Assembly: GCA_035910535.1 (NCBI GenBank)
Contig: JAMHXF010000032.1
Coordinates: 186,001 to 250,000 of the forward strand
Source: Archangium_A sp035910535
GTDB lineage: Bacteria; Myxococcota; Myxococcia; Myxococcales; Myxococcaceae
Direction of reading: 5' to 3'
Length of the DNA stretch: 64,000 bases
Shown here: positions 16,853 through 24,694 of the stretch, piece by piece
Layout: each line of letters begins with the position of its first letter
Position numbering within the stretch: position 1 is the first letter of the stretch
Translations under genes and position numbers: made by a program
Notes under the pieces: generated by a model
Told to the model about the DNA's origin: nothing
Databases searched by the model: none
Seen by the model: the letters and a program-made list of their open reading frames with translations, nothing else

Positions 16853-17925
16853 CCGGCCACATTCTGCTCGTCGAAGACAACCCGGCGTTCGTCGACAACC
16901 TCACCGAGATCCTCAGCGACCTCGGCTACCAGGTGCGCACCGCGGCGTCGTGCGAAGCGGCGCGGCGTCACGGGCGTGGGTGGGTGCAGGTGGCGCTCGT
17001 CGACTTCCGCCTGCCTGACGGTGACGGCACGCTGCTCGCCGAAGAGCTCAAGGGCGACAACCCTGAATGTGAAGTGGTGTTGCTCACCGGGCACGCGTCG
17101 GTCGAGTCGGCTGCGGCGGCCGTGCGCGCCGGCGTGTGGGACTACCTCGTCAAGCCGTGCGCGACGCCAGATCTCCTCGCCACCGTGGCCAAGGCCGTGC
17201 ACCACGTGCAGACGCACGCCGAAAATCGCGAGCTGAGTCGCCGCGCGCAGGCAGCCGAGCGGCTCGCGTCGGTCGGCACGTTGACGGCCGGCCTGTCGCA
17301 CGAAATTCGAAACCCGTTGAACGCCGCCGGGCTGCAGCTGGCCGTGCTCGAGCGCCGCGTGCGCAAGCTCGACGAGGCCATTCAGCAGCCGTTGCTCGCG
17401 CCGCTGCTGCTGGTGCGCGACGAGATTCAGCGGCTCGAGCACATTCTTCACGACTTCCTGCAGTTCGCGCGGCCTGCGCCCGCGAAGCTGTTGCCGTTCT
17501 CGCTGCAGGAACTGCTCGCGAACATCACCGCGCTGTTGGCAGAACCTGCGGCGAAGCGCGGCGTAGCGCTCGAGCTGTTGGTGCCCGACCTGCCCGACGT
17601 CAAAGGCGACGCTGATCAGCTCAAGCAGGTGTTCATGAACCTCGCCATCAACGCGCTCGACGCGTGCCCGGAAGGCGGGCGCGTGAAGCTGAGCGCGTCC
17701 GGCGAGGGGAACACGATGCGCGTGAGCGTCGAAGACTCGGGCGTCGGCATTCCCCCGGCAGACCGCGACCGCATCTTCGAGCCGTTCTTCAGCACCAAGT
17801 CGCAGGGCTCGGGGCTCGGGCTGCCCATCAGCCACGCCATCATCTCGCAGCACGGTGGCCGCATCGAAGTGCACGCCAGCCAACTGGGCGGCGCGCGCTT
17901 CGACGTGTTGCTGCCGTGCGGCTGA
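16849..17925 (+). CDS. Receiver-histidine kinase hybrid (N-terminal REC)
   Basis: Cytosolic signalling protein of 358 residues with the receiver in front of the kinase. REC is at residues 3-118 with phosphoacceptor Asp52 (LVDFRLPDG). HisKA has His151 in GLSHEIRNPLN. The HATPase carries NLAINALDAC, EDSGVGI and GSGLGLPIS. The order REC-HisKA-HATPase suggests it takes phosphate from, or is gated by, the globin kinase and passes it on. Translationally coupled to that gene by ATGA overlap. It converges on the sigma54 regulator at 18081. Confidence 0.92.
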   Translation: MTGHILLVEDNPAFVDNLTEILSDLGYQVRTAASCEAARRHGRGWVQVALVDFRLPDGDGTLLAEELKGDNPECEVVLLTGHASVESAAAAVRAGVWDYLVKPCATPDLLATVAKAVHHVQTHAENRELSRRAQAAERLASVGTLTAGLSHEIRNPLNAAGLQLAVLERRVRKLDEAIQQPLLAPLLLVRDEIQRLEHILHDFLQFARPAPAKLLPFSLQELLANITALLAEPAAKRGVALELLVPDLPDVKGDADQLKQVFMNLAINALDACPEGGRVKLSASGEGNTMRVSVEDSGVGIPPADRDRIFEPFFSTKSQGSGLGLPISHAIISQHGGRIEVHASQLGGARFDVLLPCG

Positions 17926-18054
17926 TTCACCTCGGGAGGCTCGAACCGTTTCTGCGTACGTTGCTCGCGGTCGAAGCCGCCGCACGCGGCAAGAAGCCGG
18001 CCTCGCGCCGGTCGCCTGCTGCGGAAGGCGTGCGGTTGCCGCACGTCGTCACGA

Positions 18055-18072
18055 GCACGCTCGAAAGCGTGC
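18055..18072. terminator. Candidate bidirectional terminator hairpin
   Basis: A perfect 7-bp stem (GCACGCT/AGCGTGC) closes a CGAA tetraloop, which reads as TTCG on the other strand. It lies in the 155-base gap between two convergent genes. No clear U tract follows on either strand, so factor-dependent or weak termination is possible. Confidence 0.45.
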
Positions 18073-18080
18073 GCTGACGG

Positions 18081-19463
18081 CTAATTCACCTCGGGCTTCG
18101 CCGCGCTGCGATCTGCGTCGGCGTATTCCTTGAGGCGGTACTGAATCTTGCGCACTGAAATGCGCAGCACGTCGGCGGCACGTGACGTGGACCCGTCGAC
18201 CAGCTCCAGCGTGCGCAGAATCGCTTCGCGCTCGATGTCGTAGAGCGTCGCGCCGGGAATGAGGTTGCCGCCACCGACCACCGCCGGTCGCGGCCCGCGC
18301 AGCGCCGCCGGCAGGTCGTCTGACGTCAGCTCCGAGCCTCGCGCGAGCACCACCGCGCGCTCGATGACGTTGCCCAGCTCACGCACGTTGCCGGGCCAGT
18401 CGTACGAGAGCAGCGCGTTGAGCGTGCCCGGCGCCAGCCCCGTCATCGACTTGTCGTGCACGCGGCCATAGTGCTCGAGGAAGTGGTTCACCAGCGCCGG
18501 CAGGTCGCTCTTGCGGCGGCGCAGCGGCGGCAGCACCACCGAGACCACGTTGAGCCGGTAGTAGAGGTCTTCACGGAAGCGCCCGGCCTTCACTTCAGCC
18601 TCCAGGTCACGGTTCGTCGCGGCGACGACGCGCACGTCGACCTTCACCGTCTGCGTACCGCCGACGCGCTCGAACTCCTGCTGCTGCAGCACGCGCAACA
18701 ACTTCACCTGCAGGCCCGCGCTGACCTCGCCCAGCTCGTCGAGGAACAGCGTGCCGTTGTTCGCCAGCTCGAAGCGGCCTTCACGACGACCGAGCGCGCC
18801 GGTGAAGCTGCCCTTCTCGTGACCAAAGAGCTCGCTCTCGAGCAGCGACTCGGTGAGCGCCGCGCAGTTCACCTTCACGAAGGGCTTGTCGCGCCGGGGC
18901 GAGGCCTCGTGAATGGCCTGCGCGATGAGCTCCTTGCCGGTGCCTGATTCGCCCAGCACCAGAATCGTGGCCCGCGTCGGCGCCGCGCGCGCCACCACGT
19001 CGAACACGCCCTGCAGCTCGGCCGACTCACCGATGATGTTCGCGAAGCGGTACTTCTCGCGCAGGCGCTCCCGCAGCAGCGCGTTCTCTTTCTTGAGCGC
19101 CGACTTCTCGAGCACCTTCTCGAGGCGCGCCAGCACCGCGCCCACGTCGACAGGCTTGGTCAGAAAGTCTTCGGCGCCGTCGCGCATCGCCTTCACGGCG
19201 GTCTCGATGGAGCCGTGCGCCGTCATCATCATGAAGGTGCCCACGTAGCCGTCAGCGCGCGCGCGCTTGAGCACCTCCAGGCCGTCGAACTTCGGCATGC
19301 GAATGTCGCAGAGCACGGCCTCGGGCCGGAACGTGGCCAGCACGGCCAGCGCGGCCTCACCATCGGCCGCCTCAGCGACCTCGTAGCCCTCCTCCGAAAG
19401 AATGGTCTTCAGTGCATCACGAGCGTTCTGCTCGTCGTCCACCACGAGAATGCGGTGCTTCAT
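18081..19463 (-). CDS. Sigma54-dependent response regulator (NtrC family)
   Basis: Bacterial enhancer-binding protein of 460 residues. The receiver has phosphoacceptor Asp53 (LCDIRMP). The AAA+ domain has Walker A GESGTGKE, the sigma54-contact loop GSFTGA (a common variant of GAFTGA) and Walker B LFLDELGE. A Fis-type helix-turn-helix lies at the C-terminus (STSRAADVLRISVRKIQYRL). The ATG at 19463 is preferred over a TTG one codon earlier, because AGGAG sits five bases upstream of it. It lies 73 bases after usp, downstream of the cbb3 operon, and faces the two kinase genes that are its likely partners. Confidence 0.95.
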   Translation of the reverse strand: MKHRILVVDDEQNARDALKTILSEEGYEVAEAADGEAALAVLATFRPEAVLCDIRMPKFDGLEVLKRARADGYVGTFMMMTAHGSIETAVKAMRDGAEDFLTKPVDVGAVLARLEKVLEKSALKKENALLRERLREKYRFANIIGESAELQGVFDVVARAAPTRATILVLGESGTGKELIAQAIHEASPRRDKPFVKVNCAALTESLLESELFGHEKGSFTGALGRREGRFELANNGTLFLDELGEVSAGLQVKLLRVLQQQEFERVGGTQTVKVDVRVVAATNRDLEAEVKAGRFREDLYYRLNVVSVVLPPLRRRKSDLPALVNHFLEHYGRVHDKSMTGLAPGTLNALLSYDWPGNVRELGNVIERAVVLARGSELTSDDLPAALRGPRPAVVGGGNLIPGATLYDIEREAILRTLELVDGSTSRAADVLRISVRKIQYRLKEYADADRSAAKPEVN

Positions 19464-19508
19464 CAACGCTCCTGGTTACGCATGAATTGCGCTGCTACCC
19501 ACCGTCCC

Positions 19509-19527
19509 AAACGCAGAACCTGCGTTT
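19509..19527. terminator. Candidate terminator hairpin after usp
   Basis: A perfect 8-bp stem (AAACGCAG/CTGCGTTT) with a three-base loop, just after the usp stop. On the plus strand it is followed by extra Ts. On the minus strand the Ts are inside the stem. It may end or attenuate the cco-usp transcript before the regulator gene. Confidence 0.45.
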
Positions 19528-19536
19528 TTCACCTGC

Positions 19537-19950
19537 TCAGCGCACGACGAGCACTGGCTTCTTGCACACGTGCACAACCCGGTCCGTCACGGAGCCGATG
19601 AGCACCCGGGTCACGGCGTTGTGGCCTTTGCTGCCGACGACCACGAGGTCGAAGTTCTCGCGTTCAGCCAGCTCGCTGATGGCGTCGCCGGCAGCCCCCT
19701 TCACGCACACACGTGACAACTCGGGCCGACCGAGGGCCTTCGCGGCGTCGGCGAGCAGCTGCTCACCGGCCGTCAGTGCTTCAGCGGCGAACTGGCCGGC
19801 ATCGAAGGGCATGTCGGTGGGCACCACCACGAAGGGCACCACGTGAACCAGCGTGAGCGCGCCTTGCGTTCTCTCGGCCAGGTCCAGCGCCACGCGTGCG
19901 GCGTGCATCGCTGCATCCGACCCATCCATCGCGACGAGGATATTTTTCAT
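19537..19950 (-). CDS. Universal stress protein, UspA family, ATP-binding type
   Basis: Single-domain Usp of 137 residues. It opens NILVAMDGSDAA and ends with the ATP-binding G-2x-G-9x-G-S motif in GSKGHNAVTRVLIGS and a KKPVLVVR strand. It starts three bases after the ccoG stop, so it is the last gene of the cbb3 oxidase operon. Usp genes are common partners of low-oxygen and redox regulons, which fits this position. Confidence 0.93.
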   Translation of the reverse strand: MKNILVAMDGSDAAMHAARVALDLAERTQGALTLVHVVPFVVVPTDMPFDAGQFAAEALTAGEQLLADAAKALGRPELSRVCVKGAAGDAISELAERENFDLVVVGSKGHNAVTRVLIGSVTDRVVHVCKKPVLVVR

Positions 19951-19953
19951 GAC

Positions 19954-21348
19954 TCACGGCATTGCAGGGTTCGGGCCGAGCAGGCGCACGGGCACCTCGC
20001 GAGCCTCACCTGACCTGTCATCAACGACTTCCAGCGTGACGCGTGGCGAGTTTGCGAGCAGCGAGCGCGCGAATGACACAGACACCGGAACCCGCGCGTC
20101 TTCGAGAGAGGCGAGCTGGAACACCGGCGTGCCGACGACGACGTTCGCGCCTTCGGGAGCGCGCACCGTGAGGCGAAACTGTGCGGCGTCGGGTTGCTTG
20201 TTGAACACGTGCACCTCGAACGCGTTGGTCACGCGCTCTCCGTCGACGACGAAGGGCATCGCGCCGCGCGTGCGCACCACGTTGGCCTCGAAGGGCGTGC
20301 GCAGCAGCAGCGAGGTCACCAGCGTCACCGTCGCGAGCCCCAGCAGCAGGCTGTAGACGATGACGCGCGGCTGCAGCGCCTTCGCCGCCTCGCCGCTCAA
20401 CTCACGCTGCGAGACGAAGTCGATGAGCCCGCGCGGCTTGTGAATCTTGTCCATCACCTCGTCGCACGCGTCGATGCATTGCGTGCACGCGAGGCACTCC
20501 ATCTGCAGGCCGTTGCGAATGTCGATGCCCGTGGGGCACACCACCACGCAGCGCTTGCAGTCGACGCAATCTCCGCGCGGCGCTGAGGGTGTGCCGAGCT
20601 TCACCAGCTTGCCGCGCGGCTCCCCCCGCGCCTCGCGGTAGGCGACGGTGACGGAGTTCTTGTCGTGCAGCACCGACTGCAGGCGCCCGTACGGGCAGAG
20701 CACCACGCAGAACTGCTCGCGGAACCAGGCGAAGTTGAACTGCAGCACCGCGGTGAAGCCCAACGTCAGGAAGAACGCCTCGAGGTGCAGCGCGGGGCCT
20801 TCGTTGATCATCAACCACAGCTCGCGCGGCGAGACGAAGATGGCCGTCGCGGTGTGCGCGATGGCCGCGCTGACGACGAGAAACACGAGGAACTTCGCCG
20901 TGCGCCGCAGCGCCTTGCGCCACGTCATGGGCGCGGCGTCGAGCTTGAGCCGTTGCTCCCGCGAGCCGTCGAACAGGCGCTCGATGGGTCGGTAGACGCC
21001 TTCGAGGAAGACCGTCTGCGGGCACGCCCAGCCGCACCACACGCGGCCGCGCCACGCGGTGACGAGCAACAACCCGAAGACGAAGACCAGCGCCAGCAGC
21101 AGCACCAGCCAGAAGTCCTGCGCGTTGAAGGTCTGCCCGAAGAAGTAGAAACGCCGACGCGCGACGTCGAGGTGAATCATGGGGTGGCCGCGCACCGGTA
21201 TGAACGGGCCCGCCACGTAGAAGGCGATGAGCGCCGCGAAGGCCGCCCGCCGCCAATTCATGAAGCGGCCGCGCACGTCGGCCGGCTGCATTCTCAACCT
21301 CGAGCCGTCGGCCTTCATCGAGCCGAGGATGTCGTCGCGCGTAACCAT
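19954..21348 (-). CDS. ccoG: cbb3 oxidase accessory protein CcoG (FixG), polyferredoxin
   Basis: Membrane iron-sulfur protein needed for cbb3 oxidase assembly; CcoG acts as a Cu(II) reductase in Rhodobacter. It is 464 residues with several membrane helices and a WCGWACPQTVF motif. Two 4Fe-4S clusters are formed by CVDCKRCVVVCP and CLACTQCIDACD. A C-terminal FixG Ig-like domain faces the periplasm. The start chosen is ATG at 21348, four bases after the ccoP stop; the frame is open farther up inside ccoP. Confidence 0.94.
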   Translation of the reverse strand: MVTRDDILGSMKADGSRLRMQPADVRGRFMNWRRAAFAALIAFYVAGPFIPVRGHPMIHLDVARRRFYFFGQTFNAQDFWLVLLLALVFVFGLLLVTAWRGRVWCGWACPQTVFLEGVYRPIERLFDGSREQRLKLDAAPMTWRKALRRTAKFLVFLVVSAAIAHTATAIFVSPRELWLMINEGPALHLEAFFLTLGFTAVLQFNFAWFREQFCVVLCPYGRLQSVLHDKNSVTVAYREARGEPRGKLVKLGTPSAPRGDCVDCKRCVVVCPTGIDIRNGLQMECLACTQCIDACDEVMDKIHKPRGLIDFVSQRELSGEAAKALQPRVIVYSLLLGLATVTLVTSLLLRTPFEANVVRTRGAMPFVVDGERVTNAFEVHVFNKQPDAAQFRLTVRAPEGANVVVGTPVFQLASLEDARVPVSVSFARSLLANSPRVTLEVVDDRSGEAREVPVRLLGPNPAMP

Positions 21349-21352
21349 CGCT

Positions 21353-21886
21353 TTAGTCCAGGGGCTCGCCCTGCGGCTCTTTGCCCGGCAGGTTCTTGTC
21401 TTTTTGCGCCAGCACCCAGGCGGTGACCTTGCGCACCTTGTCGGGCCCCAGAATTCCACCCCACGGAGGCATGCCCTTCTCGGGGAAGCCGTCGGTGATG
21501 GACTTCGAGATTTCCAGCGGCTTGTTGCCGTGCATCCAGTACTTGTCGGTGAGGTTCGGGCCCACGAGGCCCTGGCCGTCGGCCGCGTGACACGACGCGC
21601 ACGTCGAGGCGAAGACCTTCTTCCCTTCTTCCAGCTTCGCGGGGTCGGCCAGCAGCGACTCGAACGACTCTTCAGTCGTCGGCGTGGCCGCGAGCCGCGC
21701 CTTCTTCAGCGCGTCGACCTCTGCGCGGTACACGTCTTCATGCGTCTGCACCGACTTCGTGGTGTGGAACACCAGCCAGTAGCCAAAGCCGAAGACGATG
21801 GTGCTGAAGAGAATGAACAGCCACCAGTTCGGCAGGTGGTTGTCTTCCTCCTTGATGCCATCGAACTCGTGAATGGGGTCGCTCAC
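21353..21886 (-). CDS. ccoP: cbb3-type cytochrome c oxidase subunit CcoP, monohaem form
   Basis: Membrane-anchored cytochrome c subunit. The 177-residue product has the N-terminal FixP segment and a transmembrane helix (about 20-40). It has only one c-type haem site, CASCH, with a likely Met ligand in KGMPPWGG. Typical CcoP is near 300 residues with two haems, so this one lacks a whole cytochrome domain. GTG start overlaps the ccoQ stop (GTGA). There is no sign of a frameshift or truncation: ccoG follows five bases later. Confidence 0.9.
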   Translation of the reverse strand: MSDPIHEFDGIKEEDNHLPNWWLFILFSTIVFGFGYWLVFHTTKSVQTHEDVYRAEVDALKKARLAATPTTEESFESLLADPAKLEEGKKVFASTCASCHAADGQGLVGPNLTDKYWMHGNKPLEISKSITDGFPEKGMPPWGGILGPDKVRKVTAWVLAQKDKNLPGKEPQGEPLD

Positions 21887-22059
21887 GGCTTGCTCTCCTC
21901 GGAATCATGGAGCGGCAGCGACGCCATGGCGTCGAAGTCACGCTTGCTGCGGAAGGCGAAGGTGCGCAGAAACACCAACGCGAAGAACACGAGGAACAGC
22001 GCGAGCGCGAAGAGCGGCAGCGCGGTGAACGACATGCCTGCGAAGAACTGTTTGTACAT
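21883..22059 (-). CDS. ccoQ: cbb3 oxidase small subunit CcoQ
   Basis: A 58-residue gene translated here by hand. It starts ATG at 22059 (MYKQFFAGMSF), has one transmembrane helix (about residues 10-32) and then a charged tail with FRSKRDFDAMASLPL. Its position between ccoO and ccoP and its single helix match CcoQ, which stabilises CcoP in the oxidase. It starts three bases after the ccoNO stop and its TGA overlaps the ccoP start. Confidence 0.87.
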   Translation of the reverse strand: MYKQFFAGMSFTALPLFALALFLVFFALVFLRTFAFRSKRDFDAMASLPLHDSEESKP

Positions 22060-22062
22060 GGG

Positions 22063-24381
22063 TCAGTTCCCCCGCTCGGCGACGGGAGCGGTCTGCGGCT
22101 TGACGCCTTCATCTCGACCGAGGCGCTGCAGGTAGGCGATGAGCGCCACCATTTCGCTGTTCCACTCGAGCGCGACGCCGTTCTTCGCGAGGTCGGCCAC
22201 CACCGCGTTCGCCTGCGCCTGCTGCGCCGCGACCGCGTCGTCGATGTCGGCGTTGGTATACGGCACGCCGAGCTTCTGCATGACGGCGAGCTTCTTGCCG
22301 CCCAGCTTCGCGTCGATGCGGCCGTCTTTGAGCCACGCGTACGACGGCATGTTCGAGCCCTCGCTCGTGGCGCGGGGATCCATCATGTGGGTGTAGTGCC
22401 AGAGGCTCGGGTACTTGCCGCCGATGCGGTGGAGGTCAGGCCCGGTGCGCTTCGAACCCCACTGAAACGGGAAGTCGTAGATGAACTCTTCGGCGCGCGA
22501 CGCATCGCCGTAGCGCAGGTACTCCGACTCCATGGGACGGATCATCTGCGAGTGGCACACGTAGCAACCCTCGCGCACGTAGAGGTCGCGGCCCTGCAGC
22601 TCGAGCGCGGTGTACGGCTTCTGCGCGGCGCCTGTCGCAGGCACGGCCTGCTTCACCAGCACCGTGGGCAGAATCTCGGCGACCCCGCCGATGAGCACGG
22701 CGATCAACGTGAGCACCGTGAACGCCATGGGCCGCCGCTCGATGAGCCCGAACCACGTGAGCGTGTCGTTCTGCTTGCCGCTGGTGCTCAGCAGGTACGC
22801 CAGCTCGCCGATGACGATGAGCGCCTGCACCACGACGAGCGCCCAGAAGATGCTGTCGACGACGAAGAACGTCAGCATCATCACCAGGCCCACGAAGGTG
22901 AACCAGAGCGGGCGACCGCTGAGCACCGCGCCGATGCCCGGCTGCGGCGGCGCCTCGGTGACGGTGATCTCTGCGCTGCCGTCGACCTTCTTCGCGCCCG
23001 AGATGGTCTTCCAGAGGTTCCACATCATGAGCACGAAGCCCGCGAGGTAGAGCCCGCCACCGAGCGCGCGCACGATGTACATGGGGCGAATGGCGATCAA
23101 CGTCTCGACGAACGACGGGTACACCAGCGTGCCGTCGGGGTTGAGCGCCTTCCACATGAGGCCCTGGTTGATGCCCGAGGCCCACATCGCGACCATGTAG
23201 AGAACGATGCCCACCGTCGCGAGCCAGAAGTGCGTGTCGGCCGCGGTCTTCGAGTGCAGCGGCTTGTTCCAGAGGCGCGGCGCGAGCCAATAGAACATGC
23301 CGGCCGCCATGAACCCGTTCCACCCGAGCGCGCCGCCGTGCACGTGGCCGATGATCCAATCGGTGTAGTGCGCGAGCGCCGACACGCTCTTGATGCTGAG
23401 CAGCGGGCCTTCGAACGTGGCCATGCCGTAGAACGTCACGCCGGCCACGAAGAACTTGAGCACCGGCTCTTCGCGGACCTTGTTCCACGCGCCGCGCAAC
23501 GTGAGCAGGCCGTTCAACATGCCGCCCCACGAAGGCGCCCACAGCATCAACGAGAACACCATGCCCAGCGACTGCGCCCAGTTCGGCAGCGCCGTGTAGA
23601 GCAGGTGGTGCGGGCCCGCCCAGATGTACATGAAGACCAGGGCCCAGAAGTGAATGATGGAAAGGCGGTACGAGTAGACGGGCCGCTCAGCCGCCTTGGG
23701 GAGGAAGTAGTACATGATCCCCAAAATCGGCGTGGTCAGGAAGAACGCGACCGCGTTGTGCCCGTACCACCACTGCACGAGCGCATCTTGAACGCCTGAA
23801 AAGACCGAGTAGCTCTTGAAGGGCGAGAGCGGAATCGCCAGCGAGTTGACGATGTGCAGCACCGCCACCGTCACGATGGTCGCGATGTAGAACCAGATGG
23901 CGACGTACAGGTGCTTCTCGTGCCGCCTCGCGAGCGTCCAGAAGAAGTTCACCGCGAACACCACCCAGATGAGCGTGATGGCGAGGTCGATGGGCCACTC
24001 GAGCTCGGCGTACTCCTTCGAGCTGGTGATGCCCAACGGCAGCGTCACCACCGCCGAGACGATGATGAGCTGCCAGCCCCAGAAGTGAATGCTCGAGAGC
24101 ACGTCGCTGGCCATGCGGGTCTTCAGCAGGCGCTGCGTCGAATAGTAGATGCCGGCAAACATCATGTTGCCGACGAACGCAAAAATGACGGCGTTCGTGT
24201 GCAGCGGGCGCAGGCGAGAGAACGTGGTGTACGGCAGGCCGAAGTTGAGCTGCGGCCACGCGAGCTGCAGCGCGGCCACCAGCCCGACCAACATGCCGAC
24301 GGCGCCGAAGACAATCGACGCCAACATGAACCTGCGGACGCTCTCGTCGTCGTACGAGATGCGCTCGATGCGCGTACTCAT
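22063..24381 (-). CDS. ccoNO: Fused cbb3 cytochrome c oxidase subunits CcoN-CcoO
   Basis: Catalytic subunit and monohaem cytochrome c subunit in one chain of 772 residues. The CcoN part (about 1-560) is a multi-helix membrane protein with the haem and CuB histidines in LRPLHTNAVIF, WWYGHNAVAF, AGPHHLLYT and IIGHVHGG. The CcoO part (about 560-772) has a membrane helix and a c-haem site CYVCH. In most proteobacteria these are two genes; fusions are known in Bacteroidota. The ATG at 24381 overlaps the ccoS stop (ATGA). The oxidase reduces O2 at the inner membrane with high affinity. Confidence 0.95.
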   Translation of the reverse strand: MSTRIERISYDDESVRRFMLASIVFGAVGMLVGLVAALQLAWPQLNFGLPYTTFSRLRPLHTNAVIFAFVGNMMFAGIYYSTQRLLKTRMASDVLSSIHFWGWQLIIVSAVVTLPLGITSSKEYAELEWPIDLAITLIWVVFAVNFFWTLARRHEKHLYVAIWFYIATIVTVAVLHIVNSLAIPLSPFKSYSVFSGVQDALVQWWYGHNAVAFFLTTPILGIMYYFLPKAAERPVYSYRLSIIHFWALVFMYIWAGPHHLLYTALPNWAQSLGMVFSLMLWAPSWGGMLNGLLTLRGAWNKVREEPVLKFFVAGVTFYGMATFEGPLLSIKSVSALAHYTDWIIGHVHGGALGWNGFMAAGMFYWLAPRLWNKPLHSKTAADTHFWLATVGIVLYMVAMWASGINQGLMWKALNPDGTLVYPSFVETLIAIRPMYIVRALGGGLYLAGFVLMMWNLWKTISGAKKVDGSAEITVTEAPPQPGIGAVLSGRPLWFTFVGLVMMLTFFVVDSIFWALVVVQALIVIGELAYLLSTSGKQNDTLTWFGLIERRPMAFTVLTLIAVLIGGVAEILPTVLVKQAVPATGAAQKPYTALELQGRDLYVREGCYVCHSQMIRPMESEYLRYGDASRAEEFIYDFPFQWGSKRTGPDLHRIGGKYPSLWHYTHMMDPRATSEGSNMPSYAWLKDGRIDAKLGGKKLAVMQKLGVPYTNADIDDAVAAQQAQANAVVADLAKNGVALEWNSEMVALIAYLQRLGRDEGVKPQTAPVAERGN

Positions 24382-24548
24382 TGCTTCTCTCCGGGGTGCT
24401 GCGTGGAAGGTTGGTCGTCTTCGAGGGGCGCGAGCGACAGGCGGTCTGCGTGCTCGAGCGTTCGGCTGCGCACCGTCCACACGAAGAGCACCAGGGCCCC
24501 GGTCACCAGCATCAGGCTCACGAAGACCTGCAGCGCGATGACGCTCAC
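24378..24548 (-). CDS. ccoS: cbb3 oxidase maturation protein CcoS
   Basis: A 56-residue gene translated here by hand. GTG start at 24548 gives SVIALQVFVSLMLVTGALVL, one membrane helix, then WTVRSRTLEHADRLSLAPLED. This is the CcoS pattern: a short N-terminal helix and a small cytosolic tail. CcoS is needed for haem b and copper insertion into CcoN. Here it is the first gene of the oxidase operon, overlapping ccoNO as ATGA. Confidence 0.85.
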   Translation of the reverse strand: MSVIALQVFVSLMLVTGALVLFVWTVRSRTLEHADRLSLAPLEDDQPSTQHPGEKQ

Positions 24549-24603
24549 GGAGCGCTCCGCAGAAAATGCTGGCTCGCGGGGATGAACGCAGGAGCTGCGA
24601 TGT

Positions 24604-24630
24604 TGTTCGTACGGAAACGGTTCACGAACA
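24604..24630. repeat. Perfect inverted repeat in the ccoS/transglycosylase intergenic region
   Basis: TGTTCGT and ACGAACA are separated by 13 bases. The dyad lies between the divergent ccoS and the lytic transglycosylase gene, right at the start predicted for the sigma54-like promoter. It is a plausible operator for a dimeric regulator. It does not match the FNR/Anr site TTGAT-N4-ATCAA. Confidence 0.45.
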
Positions 24631-24638
24631 CGCTGCAG

Positions 24639-24654
24639 TGCACCTGCCCTGCCA
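24639..24654 (-). promoter_or_regulatory. Candidate sigma54 promoter of the cbb3 operon
   Basis: The minus strand reads TGGCAGGGCAGGTGCA. GG and GC are spaced by exactly ten bases, and most of the TGGCAC-N5-TTGCA consensus is kept (the C of CAC and the first T of TTGC differ). Transcription would start near 24628, about 80 bases before ccoS. A sigma54 activator gene lies at the far end of the same locus. In GC-rich DNA such matches can occur by chance. Confidence 0.4.
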
Positions 24655-24694
24655 GCGACTCGACTCAGCGCGCTCGCGGGATACGGTCAGCTTC

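Noticed and set aside
17924..18096. Repeat of TTCACCTCGGG near the ends of both convergent genes
   Set aside because: Short, in different contexts, and probably chance; the nearby hairpin is the better signal.
21353..21886. Frameshift explaining the short CcoP
   Set aside because: ccoG starts within five bases of its stop and the C-terminal part is intact, so the single-haem form seems genuine.
24549..24694. FNR/Anr box in front of ccoS
   Set aside because: Searched by eye for TTGAT-N4-ATCAA and found no convincing match, although this site is common for cbb3 operons.
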